Source: an uncultured Leucothrix sp. (GTDB lineage Bacteria; Pseudomonadota; Gammaproteobacteria; Thiotrichales; Thiotrichaceae). From it: a stretch of 11,029 bases of DNA. The notes below the pieces were generated by a model, which worked only from the letters and a program-made list of their open reading frames with translations, had not been told where the DNA came from and made no database searches. The position numbers and the translations under genes are program-made. Within the stretch, counting starts at the first letter, position 1, and the number at the start of each line of letters is the position of its first letter. Shown piece by piece: positions 1 to 6,839 of the stretch. The DNA lies in NCBI GenBank assembly GCA_937923375.1, contig CALAJG010000186.1, forward strand, positions 1 through 11,029, written 5' to 3'.

Positions 1-1738
1 TAACACACGTTGTTGTTCCATCTGGATCGCTATCATTAGCAGCAACATTAATGGTGACTGGCGTTTGGTAAGGTGTGCTTGCCGTATCATCAACCGCTAT
101 AGGGTCTTTGTTACCTGCTACGACTGTCACTATAACGGACGCAGTCACGTTGTTTCCGTTACCGTCAGTGATGGTGTAGTCGAATATATCGGTCCCACTG
201 AAACCATTGTTCGGAGTATAAACAATATTGCCACCAGAAATTGCTGCTGTTCCATTTAGCGGGTTGGTGGTACTGACAAGTGTCAACGAGTCGCCATCAG
301 GGTCGGAGTCATTGCTTAGTACACTGATAGTTACCGGTATATTTTCAGGCGTTGTGTCTGTGTCATCCACCGCTGCCGGAGGCATATTGACGTCAGTGAT
401 TGTCACTGTAACCGTTGCAGTAACGTTGTTACCCTGGCCATCAGTAATGGTGTAATCGAAAGTGTCCTGACCTGAGTAACCATTGTTTGGTGTGTAAACA
501 ATCGTGCCGTTAACGACGCTAACCGATCCATTGGATGGATTCGTTGCACTTACGATACTTAGGGTATCGCCGTCTGCATCACTATCATTGCCTAATACCG
601 AGATAGTTACCGGAGTGTTTTCAGGCGTAGTACGAGAATCATCTACTGCGACAGGGGCTACATTCACATCAGTAATGGTGACAGTAACTGTTGCAGTTAC
701 GTTGTTGCCCTGACCATCAGTTATGGTGTAGTCAAATGTGTCCTGACCAGAATAACCATTATCTGGAGTGTATACGATCGTACCGTTAACGACGCTAACC
801 GATCCATTAGATGGATTTGTTGCACTCACGATGCTTAAGGTGTCTCCATCCTGATCGCTATCATTGCTCAAGACAGAAATAGTGACTGGAGTGTTTTCAG
901 GTGTCGTGCGAGCGTCATCAACAGCGGTTGGCGCAACATTCACGTCAGTTACTGTAATGTTGACCGTAGCAGTCGTTGAGTTGCCATTGTTATCAGTAAT
1001 GACATACGTAAAGCTGTCATTGCCAGAGAAGCCGGCGTTTGGTGTATAAACCGCCTGATTGTTAACAATTGCAACAGTACCATTACTTGGCTGACCCAAG
1101 CTAACAATGCTTAATGAATCCCCATCTGGGTCAGTATCATTAGCAATAACATTAACTGTTACAGGTGTTCCTTCAGGTGTAGTTCGACTATCGTCTACTG
1201 CGACAGGTGCCTGGTTTACATCTGAAACAACTACGTTTACTGTCGCTGTAGATTGGTTGTTATTGCCGTCAGTGACAGTGTAAGTGAACGTATCGGTACC
1301 AGTGAAGTTAGCATTTGGCGTGAACTGAATTTGTCCGTTAACCAGTTGAACTGTTCCATTGGCTGGATTAGTCATATTGCTGATTGTCAGGGTGTCATTA
1401 TCACTGTCGCTATCATTTAACAGCACATCAATCATGACCGGAGTTGATTCATTCGTGGTCGCATTATCATCAACAGCCATCGGAGCGTTGTTAATTGCGA
1501 CTGGAACATCAACGGTTACGCGTGACGTAATCTGGTTACCATCGGCATCCTCTACTGTGTACGTGAATGTATCCGTTCCACTGAAACCTGGATTGGCAAC
1601 AAAAACAACCCTGCCATTTACAATAGATACAGAACCGTTAGCAGGCTGGGTAACGCTGACTAGTGTTAGCCCGGCATCGTCATTTGCCAGAACATCCATC
1701 GTTGTATCACGGCTGGTTGCAGTAAACGTATCATCAAC
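1..1738 (-). repeat. Tandem Ig/cadherin-like domain repeats, 276-bp register
   Basis: Units begin at the conserved VDD triplet whose first codon ends at 1738, 1474, 1198, 922, 646, 370 and 94 (reading leftwards). The first unit is 264 bp (88 aa); the next five are exactly 276 bp (92 aa); the seventh is cut by the edge. The shared pattern is VDD, TTPENTPVTI, NDSDPDGD, NPSNG, VYTPNNGFSGTDTF, YTITDG, then ATVTVTV. The first unit lacks the DSDxDGD acidic loop. Units 4 and 5 (647-922 and 371-646) differ at only 7 of 92 residues. Repeats of this type usually build long stalks in adhesins and can be stiffened by calcium. Confidence 0.9.
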
Positions 1739-3472
1739 TGTTTTAGTCGCGACACTCGTTGTGTAAGTGCTGATTGACTTGTTGTGACTGATGGTGTTTC
1801 TGATTGCACGTTGAATCCAAACCGGTGCAGATGGAACAACTTCAGTTTTCCAAACGAAGCGAGAAGGTGTGCCAGGCGTTGCCGGAATTGCTGGAATTGC
1901 TGGGCGGCCAGGATGTCCGGCACGAGCTGGTATCGCTGGTCGACCAGGTTGTGCTGGACGGCCTGGTTGTGCTGGTACAGCAGGTCTGCCCGGAATTGCA
2001 GGAACAGCTGGACGGCCTTCCTGAACCAACACATTACGGTACTGTGTCTTGTTTGCAGCTTTCTTTACCGTACGCTCTGTCACGTATTCAAGGTCAACGC
2101 GGCGATTTCTAAAGTCATCATCACGACGGTCATACTTAGGACTGCCTTTACCTAAACCACGGGCAATCAGGTGAGACGGATTAAAGCCTTTTTCAACTAA
2201 ATAATCACGAACGGAATTCGCTCGATTCTCAGATAAACGCTGATCGTAAGCAGGATCACCCAAGCCACATGTGTTACCCGTGATGCGAATGGCACCTAAG
2301 TAGCCGTGTCCGCGTATCTGACCAATAATCTTATCCAGATTACGCTTGGCAGATTGAGTTAATTTAGATGAATTCAACTTAAAGAAGGTCTCGTTCTCAA
2401 GCTTCATGGTTGTTTTTACAAACTCATGGCCTGGCGCACTAACTGCCCGACGCTCGTAGCGTGGTGGAATTGCAGCGCGGCCTGGGCGACCCGGAATTGC
2501 AGCTCTGCCAGGTCTTCCTGGTATAGCGGGTCTAGCAGGTACAGCAGGTCTTCCCGGTGTTGCTGGTGTTGGTGGAATTGCTGGTACGCCAGCTCTGCCT
2601 GGTCGTCCTGGAGTTCCCGGGATCTCTACGCGTCTGCGACTAGTTCTGTTGGCGGATCGGTAAACACCATCACCACCAAATTCATAGCGATAACCCAATC
2701 TTGCGCCAAAGTCAGTGTTCTCAGCATCATTGCCGCCTTGAACCTGATTACCTGATACGTCAAGTGTAATACTGTGAGGAGAGTCGTGGAAAAATTGCTC
2801 TATACCAGCTGACAGTGTCGCTTTGCCCGGGCGGTCTTCACCATCGGCGTACTCTGTGCCAAATTCATAGTCAAGTCCACCGCGGATGCGAGTCAATGTG
2901 CTGTCAAGAAAAGTACCTACTTGTGCGCCGACACCATAGTCATAGGCACGAGTGGCGATGCCATTATTTACAACGTCATCACTGAGGCTTTTACTAACGT
3001 GTCCCGACCAGAATAGGTCTTCTGTTTCCTGACCGTAACCAATCGTAGCTTTAGCCCGATCATTTACATCCTGGTCATACGCACCGAACACTTTATGCAC
3101 AGTATCTTGTTCGCCATTGACCCATTGGTGGTTTAATTTCACACCGCCGCCAGTCAAGCCTTTTGTGCTGTTTTCATCATCTTTTATTTTATAACCAAAC
3201 CAACCTTCCGCACTGGTTGCACTTGAATCATCTTCCATAATAATTTGATTCAGGTCGACTTGGCCTTCTAAGTCGCGGTTGATACTAACACCAATGCGAG
3301 TATTGCCGCCGACGTAACCCAGACTGCCTGAGTCTGCCATGCCATCACGCAGTTCATCACCATTTAATTGAATAGTGGGTCCTGCCTGAAGCTGAGTAGA
3401 AAGCACTGCCATCGAACAGAATACAGGGGCTATATATCTCAGCTTGCGTAAGTGTCGATTCGTTATTTTCAT
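1..3472 (-). CDS. Giant exported protein: putative beta-barrel, OmpA-like domain, Ig-like repeats (C-terminus outside window)
   Basis: An uninterrupted minus-strand frame of 1157 codons starts at ATG 3472-3470 and runs off the left edge. Residues 1-30 are a Sec signal peptide (basic start, hydrophobic core, likely cleavage after LQA30). Residues 31 to about 275 are rich in alternating polar/hydrophobic stretches and Gly/aromatic residues, as in outer-membrane barrels, and end in GYRYEF; I recognise no named barrel family. Residues 286-336 are a Gly/Ala-X-Pro spacer. Residues about 355-470 form an OmpA C-terminal-type domain (FFKLNSSKL near the start, LSENRANSV in the middle, FRNRRVDLEY at the end). 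Residues 486-536 are a second triplet spacer. From residue 579 onward there are Ig/cadherin-like repeats (Big_9 or tandem-95 type) with acidic DSDPDGD loops that may bind calcium. A large adhesin or envelope-spanning structural protein is the likeliest role, but that is inference. A weak GAG lies about 9 nt before the start. The start is supported by the signal peptide and an upstream promoter. Confidence 0.85.
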   Translation of the reverse strand, partial: MKITNRHLRKLRYIAPVFCSMAVLSTQLQAGPTIQLNGDELRDGMADSGSLGYVGGNTRIGVSINRDLEGQVDLNQIIMEDDSSATSAEGWFGYKIKDDENSTKGLTGGGVKLNHQWVNGEQDTVHKVFGAYDQDVNDRAKATIGYGQETEDLFWSGHVSKSLSDDVVNNGIATRAYDYGVGAQVGTFLDSTLTRIRGGLDYEFGTEYADGEDRPGKATLSAGIEQFFHDSPHSITLDVSGNQVQGGNDAENTDFGARLGYRYEFGGDGVYRSANRTSRRRVEIPGTPGRPGRAGVPAIPPTPATPGRPAVPARPAIPGRPGRAAIPGRPGRAAIPPRYERRAVSAPGHEFVKTTMKLENETFFKLNSSKLTQSAKRNLDKIIGQIRGHGYLGAIRITGNTCGLGDPAYDQRLSENRANSVRDYLVEKGFNPSHLIARGLGKGSPKYDRRDDDFRNRRVDLEYVTERTVKKAANKTQYRNVLVQEGRPAVPAIPGRPAVPAQPGRPAQPGRPAIPARAGHPGRPAIPAIPATPGTPSRFVWKTEVVPSAPVWIQRAIRNTISHNKSISTYTTSVATKTVDDTFTATSRDTTMDVLANDDAGLTLVSVTQPANGSVSIVNGRVVFVANPGFSGTDTFTYTVEDADGNQITSRVTVDVPVAINNAPMAVDDNATTNESTPVMIDVLLNDSDSDNDTLTISNMTNPANGTVQLVNGQIQFTPNANFTGTDTFTYTVTDGNNNQSTATVNVVVSDVNQAPVAVDDSRTTPEGTPVTVNVIANDTDPDGDSLSIVSLGQPSNGTVAIVNNQAVYTPNAGFSGNDSFTYVITDNNGNSTTATVNITVTDVNVAPTAVDDARTTPENTPVTISVLSNDSDQDGDTLSIVSATNPSNGSVSVVNGTIVYTPDNGYSGQDTFDYTITDGQGNNVTATVTVTITDVNVAPVAVDDSRTTPENTPVTISVLGNDSDADGDTLSIVSATNPSNGSVSVVNGTIVYTPNNGYSGQDTFDYTITDGQGNNVTATVTVTITDVNMPPAAVDDTDTTPENIPVTISVLSNDSDPDGDSLTLVSTTNPLNGTAAISGGNIVYTPNNGFSGTDIFDYTITDGNGNNVTASVIVTVVAGNKDPIAVDDTASTPYQTPVTINVAANDSDPDGTTTCV
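1865..2017 (-). repeat. Proline-triplet spacer 2 (17 x Gly/Ala-X-Pro) in the giant protein
   Basis: Residues 486-536 read as 17 consecutive triplets, nearly all (G/A)-X-P: GRP AVP AIP GRP AVP AQP and so on, ending ATP GTP. One triplet is ARA and one is GHP. Proline at every third position favours an extended polyproline-II-like rod. It is not canonical collagen, because Gly is replaced by Ala in many triplets. It separates the OmpA-like domain from the region leading into the Ig-like repeats. Confidence 0.85.
2465..2617 (-). repeat. Proline-triplet spacer 1 (17 x Gly/Ala-X-Pro) in the giant protein
   Basis: Residues 286-336 again read as 17 triplets: GTP GRP GRA GVP AIP PTP ATP GRP AVP ARP AIP GRP GRA AIP GRP GRA AIP. 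The length is identical to spacer 2, and the two share vocabulary (GRPAVP, GRPAIP or close), which suggests a common origin by duplication. It links the putative barrel to the OmpA-like domain. Arg in the X position makes it strongly basic. Confidence 0.85.
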
Positions 3473-3531
3473 TATTATACGCTCGTTATTTTTATTATTA
3501 AGTTTGGGGGTAAAAGGGTTTTACAAAATCA

Positions 3532-3560
3532 ATTAGAAAGCATGGTAATAGCTGTATCAA
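3532..3560 (-). promoter_or_regulatory. Sigma70-like promoter for the giant protein
   Basis: On the minus strand there is TTGATA (3560-3555, 5 of 6 to consensus), a 17-bp spacer, and TCTAAT (3537-3532, 5 of 6). Transcription would begin near 3525, giving a 5' leader of roughly 50 nt before the ATG at 3472. Spacing and orientation both fit; it has been read by eye only. Confidence 0.6.
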
Positions 3561-3627
3561 GGTAAATTAGTGGAAGTGTGCTAACTTTTTGACAAATGGG
3601 TAGTTCTGATATCGGGGGTTAATTTGA

Positions 3628-3655
3628 TTAGCCGATACTATCAATGAACGGCTAA
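3628..3655. promoter_or_regulatory. Inverted repeat in the divergent spacer, possible operator
   Basis: TTAGCCG (3628-3634) and CGGCTAA (3649-3655) are perfect 7-bp inverted arms with a 14-bp centre. There is no T-tract after either arm, so it does not look like an intrinsic terminator. It lies upstream of both divergent genes, where a regulator could act on either. The arms are short enough that chance is a real alternative. Confidence 0.25.
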
Positions 3656-3789
3656 ACCAAGGCTTAATTCAGGAGGGTGTGTTTTGGGAAAAGGTCTACT
3701 TGTTGTCACTGCTAATATATTCAAAACTAACTTTTTTTACTGTCTTGTGTAGAATGCGGTCTATTTATTGATTAGTAGATAACAAGCTC

Positions 3790-3846
3790 ATGCCATTAGA
3801 TTACCCGCAGCCTCCAAAACTTATTTCAGCACTCTTTAATTTATGA
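3790..3846 (+). CDS. Possible 18-residue upstream peptide overlapping the murJ start
   Basis: An ATG at 3790 opens an 18-codon frame (MPLDYPQPPKLISALFNL) that ends in TGA at 3844-3846, overlapping the murJ ATG by 4 nt as ATGA. murJ itself has no visible Shine-Dalgarno sequence and has an in-frame TAA just upstream, so coupled re-initiation from this frame is conceivable. The peptide contains one Pro-Pro pair, a type of motif known to slow ribosomes. Against it, the short frame also lacks a clear ribosome binding site and could be chance. Confidence 0.25.
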   Translation: MPLDYPQPPKLISALFNL

Positions 3847-5399
3847 TTAAGCTGTTTCGGTCTGGCATGATGATAAGCGTGATGACATTGATGTCTCGAA
3901 TACTGGGTTTAGTTCGGGACTTTGTATATGCGAACTATTTTGTAATGGGTAGTGCCATGGATGCGTTTCTGGTTGCATTTCGTATTCCCAATCTGATGCG
4001 AAGGCTGTCCGCTGAAGGTGCTTTCTCATTAGCCTTTATTCCAGTGCTTACAGAATACAAAGAACAGAGAAGTGAGGCTGAACTCAAAGACCTCATTAAT
4101 CATGTAGCCGGTATGTTGACGATGATTCTCTTTATCATCTCGTTAATTGCTATCATTGCCGCACCGATATTAATGATGATCTTTGCACCAGGCTTTGAAA
4201 CCAAAGCCGATGCAGAGCCAGAGCTTGCAGCCCATCTATTAAGAATAACAGCGCTCTACATGCTTTTCATTTCATTGGCGGCATTTTTCAGCAGCATTTT
4301 AAACACCTTTGGGAACTTTGCGGTCCCTGCTTTCACCCCTGTTTTACTAAATGTGGTAATGATTTCAGCTGCAATCTGGTGGTCGCCCCATTTTGAGCAG
4401 CCTGTCGAAGCTCTGGCGTGGGGAGTATTCCTTGGTGGATTAGCACAAGGATTATTTCAACTGCCTTACTTGCAGCGCTTGGGTCTTGTACCACGCTTTA
4501 GTTTTAAAAAAGGGCATGAAGGTGTCAGTCGCATTCTCAAACTGATGGCACCTGCGCTAATTGGCTCCTCTGCAGCACAGCTAAATATTACAATCAATAC
4601 TATGATTGCTTCGCTTCTTGCCTCCGGCAGTATCAGCTGGCTGTATTTCTCGGATCGTTTTGTGGAGTTTCCTTTAGCACTGATTGGCGTTGCCATCGGC
4701 ACGGTGATTTTACCAAAACTGTCGGGTGATCATGCTAATGCAAACGGAGGGGATTTTGGTAAGACACTGGATTGGGCCATGCGGCTGTCAGTTTTAGTAT
4801 CCATCCCGGCAACCATTGGTTTAATAGTGCTTGCAGTGCCGATTTTAGCGACGGTTATCGATAATGGGGTAAACGGGTGGCATGATGTTGAAATGGCGAG
4901 CCTTAGTTTGATGACCTATGCATTAGGTTTGCCCGCGTTCATTATGGTCAAAGTTTTGGCGCCAGGTTTTTATTCAAGACAAGATACGCGCACGCCGGTC
5001 AAAATAGGTTTGATAGCCATAGCCGCCAATATCGTTTGCAATTTTCTAATCGTTCTTCCTTGGTACAAATTGGGCTACATCGGACCACATGCAGGATTGG
5101 CTCTCTCTACCGCTATCTCTGGTTTTGTTAACGCTACACTGTTATTTATTGGGCTCACTAAGCTAGGATTGATTACAGGCTCCAGTGGTTGGCCTGGTTA
5201 TCTAATCAAAATCATCATGGCTTCCCTGGTTATGGCAACTGCTATCTGGTTGCTAAACCCTGGGGAGATATGGTGGCAAGCTTCTGGTATCTGGCTGAAA
5301 GTGACAGCATTGGGTGGCTTGGTGCTTGCCGCGATGTTGACTTATCTGGCGACAATATTGCTGTTTGGTTTACGTCCGAGGCAGTTGCTAAAACAATGA
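3843..5399 (+). CDS. murJ: MurJ, lipid II flippase (MviN family)
   Basis: This 518-residue polytopic inner-membrane protein matches the usual length of the MurJ/MviN family (MOP exporter superfamily). The family moves the peptidoglycan precursor lipid II across the inner membrane to the periplasm. The N-terminus shows the family pattern SRILGLVRD at 18-26, then AMDAFLVAFRIPNLMRR and SAEGAFSLAFIPVL. Arg19, Arg25, Asp40 and Arg53/54 match charged cavity positions known to matter in E. coli MurJ. DRFVEFPLALIGVAIGT (271-287) carries Arg272 and Glu275, equivalent to the E. coli Arg270 region. Hydrophobic segments continue to the C-terminus. No Shine-Dalgarno is visible, and a TAA lies in frame just upstream (3837-3839), so ATG 3843 is the first possible ATG. 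The stop overlaps the next gene by ATGA, implying co-transcription and coupling. Confidence 0.95.
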   Translation: MIKLFRSGMMISVMTLMSRILGLVRDFVYANYFVMGSAMDAFLVAFRIPNLMRRLSAEGAFSLAFIPVLTEYKEQRSEAELKDLINHVAGMLTMILFIISLIAIIAAPILMMIFAPGFETKADAEPELAAHLLRITALYMLFISLAAFFSSILNTFGNFAVPAFTPVLLNVVMISAAIWWSPHFEQPVEALAWGVFLGGLAQGLFQLPYLQRLGLVPRFSFKKGHEGVSRILKLMAPALIGSSAAQLNITINTMIASLLASGSISWLYFSDRFVEFPLALIGVAIGTVILPKLSGDHANANGGDFGKTLDWAMRLSVLVSIPATIGLIVLAVPILATVIDNGVNGWHDVEMASLSLMTYALGLPAFIMVKVLAPGFYSRQDTRTPVKIGLIAIAANIVCNFLIVLPWYKLGYIGPHAGLALSTAISGFVNATLLFIGLTKLGLITGSSGWPGYLIKIIMASLVMATAIWLLNPGEIWWQASGIWLKVTALGGLVLAAMLTYLATILLFGLRPRQLLKQ

Positions 5400-6814
5400 C
5401 TTCCCGTCTCTCGCCACTATCATTCCTCTTACTAGGTTTGCTTGCCGTCTGGACATGCGCTAGTTGGCTGATGGTAAAGGCTTCACGAGATCAGTTCGAC
5501 ATTGTGCTTGAAGCGTTTGATAGTGGAAGAGCAAAAGATTTTGTTGAGCTGGAAGTGATGGGTTTTCAGGAAAACTTACACGGTGCTCTAGCCAAAATAA
5601 AAATTATACCTACCTCGGCACTAATCGATGAAACGATTGAAAATACAACTATTTTTCTACGTCGGATTAATGGGCCACTCTTCATAAACCGTCATGGTGT
5701 TCAGCTAGGAGTTGCCCGCTGGGAATTATCTGTGAAAAAAAATGATCCAGATGCTACCGAGGATGCACTCATGGGTCTGGATAGCTTATTTTCTAATCAA
5801 AAGCCACTGGCGAGCATTGGGGTTAGTTTCTTTGGGAATATCCATCTAAGAGTTGATGATGAGGGCAGTACATTGGGCAAATGGGCCTCTGATGCTTTGT
5901 CGGTTCAAGGTAACATCGATTTTTCCAGCGCCAAGCATCAATTTCAAATGGACGTGTCCGGGATTAACTATCGTGGAAGTCGTCTAGCGTTGGATTTTTC
6001 AGATCTACGATTGGTATCAGAGAGTTCTGGACAAGCTGATCTTGTGGATTCGAATAACCTGCGCCCGATGAAATTTAGCATCGACCTACATAATGGAGAG
6101 TTAGTATTTACCGAGCAGTCGAAAAAAATACCGTTTAATTTACAGAGTCATGGCTCAATCTGGGTTAATAATGATACATTAAGCAGTGATTGGCAGATCA
6201 AAGTCTCTAATGAGGATCATTCAGATGCTGCTAACAAACTGGAAGAGGAGAAGCCTGGTTATCTTCAAACGAATATAAGCCTGCAGCTCAGAGAGTTTTT
6301 GCTCAGCGGTTTTTGGCAATACTTGAATAATCAATCCGAGGTTTTTAGTTTGTTGCAGCAAGCCGAATGGGCAATGGAGGATATGGAAACTCCCGAACAG
6401 CAAGACTTTTTGCGCTCCTTGTTCCTTGATGCCGACCGCATTCAGCAGTCACAATTAGATAAACCCTTGAAACCATTGTTGATCGCTGAGCGTAGTCAAC
6501 TAGCTGCTAATGTTTTAGTAACTAACAACGAGGGCGTTTCCAGTCAGTTGTCACTGGGTGGGACTGCTGTAAAAAGGGTAGGAGAGCCAGAGCTGGAACT
6601 GAAAGGCGAGGCAAGGATAAAAAATGAAATGCTCGACAACGAGTGGCTGGCTTTGTTAGATAGGTGGAGTAGAAAACAGTGGTTTCGGCGTTACGAAACT
6701 GAGTTTGAGTCCGACATTGCGGTGCGTAATGAGCGACTTTTATTAAATAATATAATCATGTCTGTAGAGCGCCTTAGTGCTGAACTTAGTCAAACACTTA
6801 CAGACCAACAGTAA
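5396..6814 (+). CDS. Membrane-anchored DUF945/YdgA-like protein
   Basis: 472 residues. One N-terminal transmembrane segment (about 6-27) is followed by a large, probably periplasmic, soluble region rich in beta-type alternation. Short N-terminal and overall length resemblance to YdgA (DUF945) is visible: a GFQENLHGALAKIKI stretch, then a GPL motif at 93-95 where YdgA has HGPF, and a long beta-rich body with a helical central part (about 300-365). DUF945 proteins have no firmly known biochemical function. ATG 5396 was chosen because it overlaps the murJ stop by 4 bp and opens directly onto the membrane anchor. The same frame is open back to 5189, but that start would lie deep inside murJ and bury the anchor. 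A GAGG lies about 14 nt upstream, farther than ideal, consistent with translational coupling. The family assignment is tentative; the gene itself is secure. Confidence 0.6.
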   Translation: MTSRLSPLSFLLLGLLAVWTCASWLMVKASRDQFDIVLEAFDSGRAKDFVELEVMGFQENLHGALAKIKIIPTSALIDETIENTTIFLRRINGPLFINRHGVQLGVARWELSVKKNDPDATEDALMGLDSLFSNQKPLASIGVSFFGNIHLRVDDEGSTLGKWASDALSVQGNIDFSSAKHQFQMDVSGINYRGSRLALDFSDLRLVSESSGQADLVDSNNLRPMKFSIDLHNGELVFTEQSKKIPFNLQSHGSIWVNNDTLSSDWQIKVSNEDHSDAANKLEEEKPGYLQTNISLQLREFLLSGFWQYLNNQSEVFSLLQQAEWAMEDMETPEQQDFLRSLFLDADRIQQSQLDKPLKPLLIAERSQLAANVLVTNNEGVSSQLSLGGTAVKRVGEPELELKGEARIKNEMLDNEWLALLDRWSRKQWFRRYETEFESDIAVRNERLLLNNIIMSVERLSAELSQTLTDQQ

Positions 6815-6839
6815 ACTTAAATCATTATAGATCAATAAT

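Larger units (their letters stand above)
3473..3842. other. Divergent intergenic region between the giant protein and murJ
   Basis: This 370-bp AT-rich spacer separates two divergently transcribed genes. It holds the minus-strand promoter at 3532-3560, an inverted repeat at 3628-3655, and a short open frame at 3790-3846. No convincing plus-strand promoter for murJ could be assigned: TAGAAT (3750-3755) and TATATT (3716-3721) are possible -10 elements, but neither has a good -35 at normal spacing. No rpsT or other gene commonly found next to murJ is present. Confidence 0.6.

Noticed and set aside
1359..1766. Long plus-strand open frames across the Ig repeat region, including one of 135 codons
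   Set aside because: They are antisense shadows of the repeat array: they recur with the 276-bp period, lack ribosome binding sites and have Ser/Thr/Val-biased composition produced by the reverse strand.
1666..2112. Open frames on both strands over proline spacer 2
   Set aside because: The GC-rich triplet repeat keeps several frames open at once. Only the minus-strand frame continuous with the 1157-codon gene carries recognisable domains.
3589..3594. Perfect TTGACA as a plus-strand -35 box
   Set aside because: No acceptable -10 element lies 15-19 bp downstream, so it is probably a chance match.
5189..5395. Upstream extension of the DUF945-like gene
   Set aside because: It would overlap murJ by about 210 bp and place the membrane anchor in mid-protein. 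The ATGA start at 5396 fits far better.
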